From Methylophaga nitratireducenticrescens (GTDB lineage: Bacteria > Pseudomonadota > Gammaproteobacteria > Nitrosococcales > Methylophagaceae), in assembly GCF_000260985.4 (NCBI RefSeq), contig NC_017857.3:1984001-2048000 (forward strand): 64,000 nucleotides of DNA, in the 5' to 3' direction. The notes beneath the pieces are model-generated. The model saw nothing but the letters and a program-made list of their open reading frames with translations, did not search any database and was not told where the DNA came from. The position numbers and the translations under genes are program-made. How positions within the stretch are numbered: the stretch's first letter is position 1; each line of letters opens with the position of its first letter. This document shows positions 1 through 8,022 of this stretch, piece after piece.

Positions 1-290
1 GTCATACAATAAAGCCATTGATCACGCTCTTCTATACCAATGGAAAAGGGTAAATGTCTAGATCTCAATTTTGGATGTCCATACTTTTCCGTATACAAAG
101 GAGGGCCGCCTAACCAACCAGTCAAAAACATATACAGTTTATCTTCACTAAGTTGTATTTCTTGCGGATGCAAGCTCCGAATGAGCTGGGTTTGCGGCGT
201 CTCGGTCATAATCTTATAAAAGGTGTGACAAAGTTTACGAACGGCTGATTCTCCGCCAATGCGTTCATAAGGTGTTGCAATATCGGTCAT
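1..290 (-). CDS. Group II truncated haemoglobin (3' end beyond window)
   Basis: The frame reads leftward from an ATG at 288-290 and runs off the window, so only the first 96 residues are visible. They match the group II truncated haemoglobin family (trHbO/YjbI type): a GGPPLY segment, then RSRHLPFSIG holding the likely proximal haem histidine (His79), then DQW with the G8 tryptophan (Trp92). Tyr25 in the FYK segment is the likely distal B10 tyrosine. Such proteins bind oxygen or NO in the cytoplasm. The gene diverges from the fae homologue across about 130 bp. The C-terminus cannot be judged. Confidence 0.85.
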   Translation of the reverse strand, partial: MTDIATPYERIGGESAVRKLCHTFYKIMTETPQTQLIRSLHPQEIQLSEDKLYMFLTGWLGGPPLYTEKYGHPKLRSRHLPFSIGIEERDQWLYCM

Positions 291-354
291 GCTAAATCCA
301 AGCAAAAAAATGTCAGTTTACTCTGCATCAATATTGTCATAAAGGTTTATAAGG

Positions 355-383
355 TTGCGACATGTGGTTCAGACCGGGATAAT
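355..383 (+). promoter_or_regulatory. Sigma70-like promoter for the fae homologue
   Basis: TTGCGA at 355-360 is followed by exactly 17 nt and then GATAAT at 378-383. This is good spacing for a housekeeping promoter, about 40 nt ahead of the AAGGAGC ribosome site of the fae homologue. Prediction from sequence only. Confidence 0.5.
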
Positions 384-422
384 GATTTGTTTTCTTAGTA
401 CTAATTCAAGGAGCAATAGCTT

Positions 423-974
423 ATGAGTGAGAGAATTGTGATGCGAACTGGTGAAGCATTGATCGCTGATGGCCCACCATTGACTGCTGCGGAACCAGAA
501 GTTGTTATTGGCGAATTGGATGGACCAGTAGGAACTGCCTTTGCTAATTTAATGGGTGATCAGGTCAAAGGTCATTCACGTGTTTTAGCGCTGATGAATA
601 CAGATGTTCAGGTTCGTCCTGCGACAATTATGGTCAGTAAAGTAACTGTTAAAAACACTGCCTATACCAATATCCTGATGGGGACAGTTCAAGGTGCAAT
701 TGCCAATGGTGTATTGGATGCTGTACGTAACGGCACTATCCCTAAAGAAAAAGCCAATGATTTAGGCATCATCGTGTCAGTCTGGTTAAACCCTGGTATT
801 ACTGGCGTTGAAAACCTGGATCACGAAGCGTTATTTGATGTGCATCGTCGTGCGACTACTCGCGCCATCGAGAAAGCGATGAATCATGAACCAAGCATTG
901 ATTATCTTCTGGAAAACCAGGATAAGCTGGTTCATAAGTATTATCAGAAAGAACTGGATGCGAAAAAATCATAA
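423..974 (+). CDS. fae: Formaldehyde-activating enzyme family protein (Fae paralogue)
   Basis: The 183 residues align along their length with Fae, which condenses formaldehyde with tetrahydromethanopterin. Visible family segments are GEAL near the N-terminus, GPVGTAFAN, the MVSKVTVKN strand, VQGAIANGVLDAV and the following LGIIVSVWLNP segment. A clear AAGGAGC lies 9 nt before the ATG. In canonical Fae the N-terminal motif ends in A-H-I-D, whose histidine is the proposed catalytic residue. Here the segment is two residues longer and reads A-E-P-E, so Glu24 takes that place. It is therefore more likely a divergent Fae paralogue than the main formaldehyde-condensing enzyme. Its role could be altered catalysis or formaldehyde/pterin sensing. 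Confidence 0.85.
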   Translation: MSERIVMRTGEALIADGPPLTAAEPEVVIGELDGPVGTAFANLMGDQVKGHSRVLALMNTDVQVRPATIMVSKVTVKNTAYTNILMGTVQGAIANGVLDAVRNGTIPKEKANDLGIIVSVWLNPGITGVENLDHEALFDVHRRATTRAIEKAMNHEPSIDYLLENQDKLVHKYYQKELDAKKS

Positions 975-1008
975 TTGAATTTTTTGCATTGGTTTGTGGT
1001 CTTAATAA

Positions 1009-1274
1009 GGGCCTGTTGATCTTTCATAACCGCCTCTGTTGTGACTGAAAATGTACCAATCAAGGCGCGAGGAGTGAAGTTTAGTCACTCTAAATAAATG
1101 ACGAGCAACGCAGAGTAGTGCATTTTCAGCCACAACCCGAAGGGCTGGGACTATTTTTCCGCCCTACCGCGTTGGAAATGACTTATGTAGGACAACTACA
1201 TCGCATCATTTCCGCCGCCTTGTTGGATGAAAAATAGCCTCCAGCAGTGGTGGTTATGAAAGGTCAACAGGCCC
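1009..1274. repeat. Palindromic intergenic repeat element, copy 1
   Basis: A 266-bp block is bounded by 23-bp near-perfect inverted ends (1009-1031 and 1252-1274, one mismatch). Further nested inverted pairs lie inside: TGTGACTGAAAATG against CATTTTCAGCCACA, a GGAAATGAcTTATGTAG-type stem near 1169-1210, and GGGACTATTTTTC against GAAAAATAGCCTCC. The block could fold into a long branched hairpin. Related copies occur at 40497-40645 (fragments) and 57729-58193. No coding frame is convincing, so it resembles a MITE/REP-type element. Confidence 0.75.
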
Positions 1275-1305
1275 TAGTAGGTTATTCACAGCCTCGACAA
1301 AATTT

Positions 1306-1343
1306 ACGGTTTGTCTGCGAAAGCAGGCAGACCGTTTTTTTTT
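1306..1343 (+). terminator. Rho-independent terminator
   Basis: A 13-bp stem (ACGGTTTGTCTGC against GCAGGCAGACCGT, with G-U pairs) closes on a GAAA tetraloop and is followed by a run of nine T. It ends rightward transcription before the 1393 gene, separating it from the fae homologue and the repeat element. Confidence 0.85.
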
Positions 1344-1392
1344 GCCATGTATAATGCTTCAATGTGAATAAAAAAAGCGGTCTGAGATAGAA

Positions 1393-1893
1393 ATGGATTT
1401 ATATTCCATCGATACATTAATGCACGAAACCCGACAGCTGGCCGCACGCTATCGTCAGGCGACTGGCAGCACCTTGCCGGTCACCGGTGAAATTGCTCGT
1501 TTTGATGCCGCAAAATCGCTGGATCTGCAGTTACTGGATAATTTGAATTCCAGTTATGACGCAATCGGCAAAAGTGGCACATTAGCCGATCAAAAACTGG
1601 TGATTAAAGGTCGTGCCATTTTTGATAGCAGCAAATCCACCCCACGAATTGGTCAATTAAACCCAACACAGGAATGGGATGGAGTGTTACTGGTATTGTT
1701 TGATGATGAATATCAGCCAATAGAAATATTTTATGCTTCCAAGCAGGTTATCCAGGAAGCACTGACTGATCGTGAGAGTAATCGTAAAAAACGTGGCGCC
1801 ATGTCTATCGCCCAATTCAAAATTATCGGTGAACGGATCTGGACGGCTGAAAATGGTGCAGAACCTGAAATCTGGGATAATCAGGCTACGTGA
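1393..1893 (+). CDS. DUF6998-like conserved protein
   Basis: 166 residues, soluble, no signal peptide. The central part (about residues 54-115) reads YDAI, then a basic LVIKGR strand, then WDGVLLVLFDDEYQPIEIF. I associate this layout with DUF6998. Spaced D and I-K-x-R strands of this kind recall PD-(D/E)xK nuclease-like folds, but that link is inference. It starts about 50 nt after a strong terminator and ends 39 nt before yoaA, so the two are probably co-transcribed. The function is unknown; the neighbour suggests nucleic-acid work. Confidence 0.55.
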   Translation: MDLYSIDTLMHETRQLAARYRQATGSTLPVTGEIARFDAAKSLDLQLLDNLNSSYDAIGKSGTLADQKLVIKGRAIFDSSKSTPRIGQLNPTQEWDGVLLVLFDDEYQPIEIFYASKQVIQEALTDRESNRKKRGAMSIAQFKIIGERIWTAENGAEPEIWDNQAT

Positions 1894-1932
1894 TTTACCC
1901 AGACAGGTTAATGGAGTTGTACGGACGTTGTT

Positions 1933-3855
1933 ATGCAGGATGATTTACAACAGATTTTTGCTGATGGCGGCATTCTTGCCAGGCAAATCAAGGGATATCA
2001 TCCGCGTCAGGCACAACAGGAAATGGCTCAGCGTATTGCCGATACCCTGGCCTCTGCTACAGTTTTAGTCGCTGAAGCCGGAACAGGCACCGGTAAAACC
2101 TTTGCCTACCTGGCACCCGCCATTTTATCCGGTCAAAAAGTTTTTATTTCCACCGGGACTAAAAATCTTCAGGATCAATTATTCAGACGCGACTTACCCA
2201 CATTGCGGAAAGCGTTGGCTGTACCATTTCAAGCGGCCATCCTCAAGGGGCGTAGTAATTATCTATGCCATCATCGACTGACTCTGGCAGAACAAGATCC
2301 TTTATTACTCTCGCAAAGTGATGCTTTAAGGTCTTTACGTGATTGGTCACAAAGCTCCAAAAATGGCGATTTAAGCGAGTCCGATCTGCTGGAAAACCAA
2401 TCAAATCTATGGCCAAGAGTGACCTCAACTGTAGATAACTGTCTGGGACAGCAGTGCCCTGAATATCAGCAGTGTTTTATTGTGGAAGCCCGTCGTCGAG
2501 CCCAGGAAGCTGATATTGTGGTGATTAATCATCACTTGCTGATGTCTGATTTTGCCTTGAAATCCGCAGGACAGGGTGAGGTATTACCAACGGCTGATGC
2601 TTTTATAATTGATGAGGCACACCAGCTCCCAGCGATTGCAGGTCAGTTTCTCGGCAATCGAATCAGCAGCAATCAAATCGTTGAACTATGCCGGGATACC
2701 GTGCAGGAAGTTCAGGAACACGCAGCCGACAGCAAAACCCTGGGATTACATGCAGAAAAACTGCAAGCCAAACTACAATCGTTACGTCTGCACATTGGTA
2801 ATGTTGAACAACGTACGCCCTGGTTAACACAGTTATTCAATGATGAAATTAAAAATAATTTCAATGAGTTAGTTGATTATCTTGAAGTGTTTGAATCAGA
2901 GTTGGAACCCCTGGCGGTTCAAAGTCCGGGGCTATCGCAATGCCATGTTCGAGCTAAAGAGCTAGTCAATATTATTCAATTATTCTCTGAGCAAAATGAC
3001 GATAATCTAGTGCTTTGGCTCGATAATCGACCAACTGGATTTGTTTTACATGCCACCCCGTTTGAAATTAGTCAGCATTTTCAACAATGGCTGGAAGAAA
3101 AACCGGCGGCATGGGTTTTCACCTCAGCAACTTTAACTGTCGCCGGCAAATTTAATCACTTCTGCCAGCATCTTGGCATTGAAAACGCTGAATATGCCAG
3201 CTGGGAAAGCCCGTTTGACTATGCAAAACAAAGTCTTTTGTATTTACCCAATATTCCAGTTGAACCCTCAGATCGGCAATACAATCAATACGTTGCTGAT
3301 ATAGCTAAAGAAGTTATTTTGCACAGTCAGGGACGCATCTTTTTATTGTTTACCAGTTATCGGGCAATGCATGAAGTAGCGGATTTACTGGCCGATCTGG
3401 ATTATCCATTAATGGTGCAGGGGAGCGGGGCGAAGGCCACCTTACTGGAAGAGTTTCGTCAGCATGGCAATGCCGTTTTACTGGGAACAAACAGTTTCTG
3501 GGAGGGTGTTGATGTACGAGGTGAAGCCTTATCCTGCGTATTAATCGATAAAATTCCATTTGCCTCGCCGGGCGATCCGGTATTGGAAGCACGCATCAAT
3601 AATCTGCGAGAGCGGGGCGGCAACCCGTTTCGCAGCATTCAAATTCCATCTGCAGTCATTCAGTTAAAGCAGGGAATAGGTCGTTTAATTCGTGATGAAC
3701 AGGATCATGGTGTATTGATCCTGTGTGATCCACGGCTGTTAAACAAACCCTACGGCAAAGTGTTTATGCGAAGTCTGCCTGCCATGCCGATCACACAGGA
3801 TATCAATCAGGTCGAAGATTTCTTTGTGCAACGACAAGTTAAAACTGCAGTTTAG
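1933..3855 (+). CDS. yoaA: ATP-dependent DNA helicase YoaA (DinG/XPD family)
   Basis: 640 residues, close to the usual YoaA length. Walker A is AEAGTGTGKT (residues 47-56) and the DEAH box is at 227-230. Four cysteines (112, 170, 175, 181) sit where XPD-type helicases bind an iron-sulphur cluster. The C-terminal half carries the expected SF2 motifs, with GTNSFWEGVDV and QGIGRLIRD. YoaA-type enzymes unwind damaged DNA 5' to 3' and work with the replisome. It follows the DUF6998-like gene closely and is convergent with the DUF2237 gene. Confidence 0.93.
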   Translation: MQDDLQQIFADGGILARQIKGYHPRQAQQEMAQRIADTLASATVLVAEAGTGTGKTFAYLAPAILSGQKVFISTGTKNLQDQLFRRDLPTLRKALAVPFQAAILKGRSNYLCHHRLTLAEQDPLLLSQSDALRSLRDWSQSSKNGDLSESDLLENQSNLWPRVTSTVDNCLGQQCPEYQQCFIVEARRRAQEADIVVINHHLLMSDFALKSAGQGEVLPTADAFIIDEAHQLPAIAGQFLGNRISSNQIVELCRDTVQEVQEHAADSKTLGLHAEKLQAKLQSLRLHIGNVEQRTPWLTQLFNDEIKNNFNELVDYLEVFESELEPLAVQSPGLSQCHVRAKELVNIIQLFSEQNDDNLVLWLDNRPTGFVLHATPFEISQHFQQWLEEKPAAWVFTSATLTVAGKFNHFCQHLGIENAEYASWESPFDYAKQSLLYLPNIPVEPSDRQYNQYVADIAKEVILHSQGRIFLLFTSYRAMHEVADLLADLDYPLMVQGSGAKATLLEEFRQHGNAVLLGTNSFWEGVDVRGEALSCVLIDKIPFASPGDPVLEARINNLRERGGNPFRSIQIPSAVIQLKQGIGRLIRDEQDHGVLILCDPRLLNKPYGKVFMRSLPAMPITQDINQVEDFFVQRQVKTAV

Positions 3856-3887
3856 TTTTTTAATATCAATAACTAAACATGCAAACC

Positions 3888-4271
3888 TTACATCAAATCT
3901 AACGCATATTTTTTCAATAACGCTAACGGAACAATCTCTGTGGCACGCTGATGAGTACTGGCAAGCACGACTCTTGGCGCTACTTCATGCTGTTCTGCCT
4001 CAAGCCAGCGCTGGGCGCATAGACACCATCGATTCCCCGGTTTTAATCCTGGAAAATCAAAATCCGGAACAGGGGTGCTTAAGTCATTGCCACGAAACCG
4101 TGAAAATTCAAGAAATGCCTGAGTTACTTCAACACAAACCGTATGCGAGCCAAAATCCTGATCACTAGTATTACAGCATCCATCGCGGAAAAAACCAGTC
4201 AGCGGATCATGACTGCAACTTTGTAATGGTTCGCCAAGAACATTTAAAGAAGGGCTGATATCCAATTCCAT
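3888..4271 (-). CDS. DUF2237 family protein
   Basis: 127 residues with the hallmark string of DUF2237: NVLGEPLQSCSHDPLTGFFRDGCC near the N-terminus (here split by a few family-variable sites), SHTVC, FSRFRGNDLSTP, and GLKPGNRWCLCAQRW. Conserved cysteines at the GCC and CLC positions could bind metal or form disulphides. No biochemical role is established to my knowledge. The start lies 2 nt after the stop of the pterin dehydratase gene, so the two form an operon reading leftward. Confidence 0.85.
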   Translation of the reverse strand: MELDISPSLNVLGEPLQSCSHDPLTGFFRDGCCNTSDQDFGSHTVCVEVTQAFLEFSRFRGNDLSTPVPDFDFPGLKPGNRWCLCAQRWLEAEQHEVAPRVVLASTHQRATEIVPLALLKKYALDLM

Positions 4272-4273
4272 AA

Positions 4274-4660
4274 TTAGTCGTATTTAATGTATTTAAAACG
4301 AGCATCATCTGGAGTACCAACCAGTGCTCCACCTTCAATCAGCCCAGGTTGCCACATAACGACTTCTTCGATTTTATTCGCCAGTTCAAAATCTTTATCA
4401 GTAATGCCTTTCGCTGCATGATTAGTCAGCTTAACAATAACAAAAGCATATGAAACAGTGAGATCAGGATGGTGGAAGGCGGCTTCAGCCAAATGTCCTA
4501 CTGTATTAACGACCATTAAAGTGGATTTCCAACCGCTGGTTTTGTATTTTCGGCGGATCCAGCCATTCTCAAGATACCAGTTTGGTAACTCAGCCTTAAG
4601 CCTTTGTTCGACTTCAGCATCAGAATAGGTTTTTTCGTTTTCAGTTTCTCTCCAGCTCAT
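4274..4660 (-). CDS. phhB: Pterin-4a-carbinolamine dehydratase family
   Basis: 128 residues of the PCD/DCoH fold. The signature is AAFHHPDLTVSYAFVIVKLTNHAAKG in outline, with the HHPDL active-site histidines and the later His of LTNHAAKGIT, followed by a DFELANKIEE helix. The enzyme dehydrates 4a-hydroxytetrahydrobiopterin made by aromatic amino-acid hydroxylases; homologues also occur in other pterin pathways. No phenylalanine hydroxylase is present in the window. First gene of the two-gene operon with DUF2237; its own start is preceded by a purine-rich stretch (GAGGAAAAAA). Confidence 0.85.
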   Translation of the reverse strand: MSWRETENEKTYSDAEVEQRLKAELPNWYLENGWIRRKYKTSGWKSTLMVVNTVGHLAEAAFHHPDLTVSYAFVIVKLTNHAAKGITDKDFELANKIEEVVMWQPGLIEGGALVGTPDDARFKYIKYD

Positions 4661-4712
4661 GTTTTTTTCCTCATTTTATAAACCAACTGATAAGAGTCAG
4701 TGTAAAGCAATA

Positions 4713-4997
4713 TTAAGTTTCACACTTACTACAGAATTGTTTGGCAATCTGCAGAGACTCATTCATATCAAAGTGGGCATCTTTAGACTTCAACTCCTGT
4801 AGATGGGTTTTAATTTCATCATCGCTAATATGCTCATAATTTGCTACCTGTTCGTAGGCATAGTGAGCGGCAAGTTTTTCACCGCTGTCTAATTTGTATT
4901 CACCAAAATATTTTACCTCCGAAGATGCTTCGGTAGTATTTATCCCATCAACAATCTGCTCAATAGAATTCGCATCTTTTATAAAGTCAGCAGCCAT
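4713..4997 (-). CDS. Small hypothetical protein with C-terminal CxxC
   Basis: I place the start at the ATG at 4995-4997 because it has a perfect AGGAGG six nucleotides upstream. A longer frame to 5063 exists but has no such site. The 94-residue product is acidic, begins MAADFIKDANSIEQIVDG, has helical segments around YAYEQVANYEHISDDEIKTHL, and ends in FCSKCET, a possible metal or redox pair. No family recognised. It ends about 50 bp downstream of the pterin dehydratase start and may be first in the same leftward transcript. Confidence 0.6.
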   Translation of the reverse strand: MAADFIKDANSIEQIVDGINTTEASSEVKYFGEYKLDSGEKLAAHYAYEQVANYEHISDDEIKTHLQELKSKDAHFDMNESLQIAKQFCSKCET

Positions 4998-5276
4998 GAT
5001 TTCCTCCTGGTTAACAAACAGAGTTTTCATCGTAACGTTTTTAAACGATGAGTTCTTATACATAGATTAAGACAAACCCGAAAACTTAAACTATCCATTC
5101 TTTTTGTACCAATTAATTCAAAAGGGATGTATCTGGTAAATCTTTAGTTGATAAGTACTTACATTCAATATAGGATTTGATAATCGGTACATAATTTTAC
5201 ATAATATACATTATACGAACTTATAAAAAGACAAGAAATCGAGAGAAGCCATGCTCGAATCCAGTTCCGAGTTAAC
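4998..5276. other. AT-rich left flank of the transposon
   Basis: About 280 bp between the small hypothetical gene and the transposon terminus. It is very AT-rich and holds no convincing frame, tRNA or hairpin. The last five bases before the element (TTAAC, 5272-5276) are the expected place for a target duplication, but the same five bases are not found beyond either right end. Confidence 0.5.
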
Positions 5277-5416
5277 TGTGATTCTTAGTAAAAGCATGTC
5301 CTTTTCAGAACTAAAAGTATGTCTCTTTGCATTAAAACTATGTCCGAAGCTCTGAAGTTTGTAATAAAAGTATGTCCAAAGCTCCGACGTATTATTAAAA
5401 GTGTGTCTTAAGCTCG
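5277..5416. repeat. Transposon left end with five TnsB-type sites
   Basis: Five imperfect repeats of the form TAAAAGTATGTCC lie at about 5286, 5309, 5329, 5361 and 5391, spaced 20-32 bp, following the TGTGA terminus at 5277. The last three are extended by a (C)(A/T)AAGCTC tail. The array stops 2 nt before the recombinase stop codon. The arrangement is that of Tn7-family ends, where TnsB binds several sites. Confidence 0.8.
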
Positions 5417-5418
5417 CG

Positions 5419-6459
5419 TTAGTTTTTTGAATTCATGATGCTTTGATATGGTAAATGCAACATTGTCGCAGCAGTCCTCATATCTTCTTCAGGTCTCAAA
5501 TCATAACCACTGGTTGTTCTTGGATCACTGTGCCCGGCCATTCTTTGCACAGTTAATAGATCAACACCTTTAGCTAATAAACTTGATATAAACGTTCGCC
5601 TGAAATCATGGGGTGTTAATGCCGGTGTTCCGGCCTGTTTCCAACGTTTCGTTAAGACTCCGTATATCGCTTGGTCAGTCATACTCGTATTTTGAATAAC
5701 TTTGCCACTTTTAAGAATTCGGCAAAATAATGTGCCTGGCCAGTCACCCCGAAGTGTTATCCAATCACTTAATGCAGCTTGTGTTCCAGAATCCATGAAG
5801 ACTTTACGTTCTTTATTCCCTTTCCCAATCAAACGTATTTCTCTGTTTTCGACATTTACATCCTTATAAGATAATGCTGCAGCCTCACTTCTTCTCAGGC
5901 CACATATATAAAGAATGCCAATTATTGCTATATCTCGTATTCCAGCAGGACCTTCATCAGTAATACAGGTGTATATCAATGAACTTAGTTCTCCTGCTGG
6001 GACAACCCTTCCTGATTTTAATCGTGATCCACGAACCATTTTCACACCGCGAATACGTTCTAGATCATCACCATCCAGTTGATACATATTAAAGGCCGCT
6101 GTAGCCACACCTCTAACTGCAGCTAAGATGGCATTGATGGTTTTGGGTGCGTAACCGTCATTTTTCAATTGCCCTAGTAATTCTTGCACATGGTGATATC
6201 TCAGATTTCCCCAAGGAGCTGAAAGATAACTGTCATATCCGAATAAAACAGCAATCTTATTCATATGACTTTTGACCATTCGCTTAGTGTGATCGGCTTT
6301 ACCAGATAGATAGGTATCTACCGGATTTGAACCGGCAGGTAATTTTCCAATTAGAACTGGTAAATCTTGTTTAATGACATCTGGAAAGTCATCGTGATCT
6401 TCACTCAAGTTTGATGCCCTTTTTAACTGCTTATTACTTTTGATAAGAGATATTATCAT
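5419..6459 (-). CDS. Tyrosine recombinase of the Tn7-like element
   Basis: 346 residues with a complete tyrosine-recombinase catalytic set: Arg189 in the CGLRRSE motif, the GKGNKERKV strand with its lysine, His284 and Arg287 in the PHDFRRTF motif, His310 in GHSDPRTTSGY, and the nucleophile Tyr319. An N-terminal SAM-like core-binding part covers about residues 35-150. It is the last gene of the leftward cassette, 9 nt after tniQ, and directly abuts the left-end repeats. It may resolve cointegrates or act in integration alongside TnsABC; which of these is not shown by sequence. Confidence 0.9.
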   Translation of the reverse strand: MIISLIKSNKQLKRASNLSEDHDDFPDVIKQDLPVLIGKLPAGSNPVDTYLSGKADHTKRMVKSHMNKIAVLFGYDSYLSAPWGNLRYHHVQELLGQLKNDGYAPKTINAILAAVRGVATAAFNMYQLDGDDLERIRGVKMVRGSRLKSGRVVPAGELSSLIYTCITDEGPAGIRDIAIIGILYICGLRRSEAAALSYKDVNVENREIRLIGKGNKERKVFMDSGTQAALSDWITLRGDWPGTLFCRILKSGKVIQNTSMTDQAIYGVLTKRWKQAGTPALTPHDFRRTFISSLLAKGVDLLTVQRMAGHSDPRTTSGYDLRPEEDMRTAATMLHLPYQSIMNSKN

Positions 6460-6468
6460 AAGCTATAT

Positions 6469-8013
6469 TTAGCTTATTTTTACTATTGGTTTTTTTGATA
6501 ACATTTCAAAATAGTCGTACTTATTAAATGGTTTTCCACTGATTTTGAAAACAGAATGTAATTTTCTGTAATTAGTAAAGCATTGTTGCTTAATTGGGGT
6601 AAATCCGTTGAAACCGCTTTTTTGCAAAAAAATTAGATCTTTTATTGCTGGACCCTCCCTGAAAATCCAAACTTTATTTGTTTCTGACTCCATTTTGTAA
6701 GCCACAACTAATGAAAATAATGGATGGTCTTCCCCCACTCTGTCTATCAGTCTGCACCATATATCTTGTTCAATCCCAATAAGCCCTTTACTTAGTCGAT
6801 AGACTTCGTTACTAAATAGCTGAACTATAAACTTACGGATCCAGATTTTGCTTAATCGAACTAGGATCTTCACGTGATTTGCATCATGAATTTCGAAGTA
6901 CTTGAGTAAAGGGGCAGCAAAATGTGTATACCACATCCCTATTAACCAATAATGTGAACTGAATACATCACTAAACTCGTGACCTCTTTGATATCTATAA
7001 TACATTGCATGACAAAGCTCAACGTAAGCATGTGCCCAAATCGTATAGTTTTCCCCATAAAATATATTCGTGTACCGAGTCAGAAAATAAGCTGTTCTGT
7101 ATTGATTTCTGCTTATATTGAACCTGCTTTCTATTTTTGTGAGCTGATCTTGACTAAACAATAATAATTCCTCACATAAATTATTAAAACTGAGTTTTTT
7201 TTGCAAAATCGAAGCACTATCAGGTAGTTTTGATGCTCCTGAGCACAGTTCATATTCAACTTCACCCTTTATAAAAAACACAGTGTCTTGTAGTGATTTC
7301 CATACTTGTTCAGGAGGCTTTGAGAGTGTCAAAGCTATGTTCAAATTGCCATAAATATTCATCCAAGCATATTGCGAATATATTTTGTTAAGATCGGTTA
7401 ACCAAACCTCATAATCTTTTAAAAAGCTCTTTAAATTGTTCTGAAATAATTTTAGATTTTTGGATGAGATATTATTAAAGGTAAGATTTTCATGACCACA
7501 AAACTTGCATTTAAAAGCATTGTAAATTTCCTTTTTTCTATTGCCCGAATCAATTTGGAAGTATCCAATCTGTTTTGAACAACTTGAACAGGTATCGTGT
7601 AATTTGACTTTATGTATAGGACAGAAACCGAATAATTTGATTTGGTGAAGAAATAGATGTTTACCCAGCTTTGCACATTCTGGACATATGGTTATATTTT
7701 GGTGGCACAATTGTGATTTTTCGAGGCGTTCAAAGGGGATCCAACTTGGAAAGTAAAAATATCCAAAACTTTTTTTATAGTCGTTTTCCGACACATATAA
7801 GCTGCTTATAGCTGTAAAATCTATGCCGTCACATTGAGAAGCAAGTGTTCTATTAAAAAGCGGTCCTTTATTTGGTTTATCTAAAAAAATCAGTTTTATT
7901 TCACGCCAGCATAAATAATTATCTGCGGCTGTTTTACTCATAATTCCAAGTATTGATTCGCCAAGAACTTCTCTTTTAGACAATCCAATTAAGGTATTGG
8001 CTTGTAAAAGCAT
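6469..8013 (-). CDS. tniQ: TniQ/TnsD-family target-selection protein
   Basis: 514 residues. The N-terminal third holds TniQ-type zinc fingers: Cys110, Cys113, Cys131, His134, Cys142 and Cys145, then a second Cys169/Cys172 pair. The rest is helical and divergent. TniQ/TnsD proteins read the target site and recruit TnsC. The gene starts 9 nt after tnsC ends and is followed by the recombinase, forming one operon. This size is larger than short TniQ proteins and closer to TnsD, which suggests a fixed attachment site. Visibly AT-rich codon use. Confidence 0.8.
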   Translation of the reverse strand: MLLQANTLIGLSKREVLGESILGIMSKTAADNYLCWREIKLIFLDKPNKGPLFNRTLASQCDGIDFTAISSLYVSENDYKKSFGYFYFPSWIPFERLEKSQLCHQNITICPECAKLGKHLFLHQIKLFGFCPIHKVKLHDTCSSCSKQIGYFQIDSGNRKKEIYNAFKCKFCGHENLTFNNISSKNLKLFQNNLKSFLKDYEVWLTDLNKIYSQYAWMNIYGNLNIALTLSKPPEQVWKSLQDTVFFIKGEVEYELCSGASKLPDSASILQKKLSFNNLCEELLLFSQDQLTKIESRFNISRNQYRTAYFLTRYTNIFYGENYTIWAHAYVELCHAMYYRYQRGHEFSDVFSSHYWLIGMWYTHFAAPLLKYFEIHDANHVKILVRLSKIWIRKFIVQLFSNEVYRLSKGLIGIEQDIWCRLIDRVGEDHPLFSLVVAYKMESETNKVWIFREGPAIKDLIFLQKSGFNGFTPIKQQCFTNYRKLHSVFKISGKPFNKYDYFEMLSKKPIVKIS

Positions 8014-8022
8014 TTATTGAGC

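Noticed and set aside
5250..5276. Possible tRNA 3' end at the left flank (CTCGAATCC-like string)
   Set aside because: No acceptor or anticodon stem can be formed and no CCA follows.
5286..5416. Evenly spaced short repeats that could suggest a CRISPR array
   Set aside because: Repeats are imperfect and about 13 nt, spacers are short and uneven, the array is mirrored at the right ends, and no cas gene is present. They fit TnsB binding sites.
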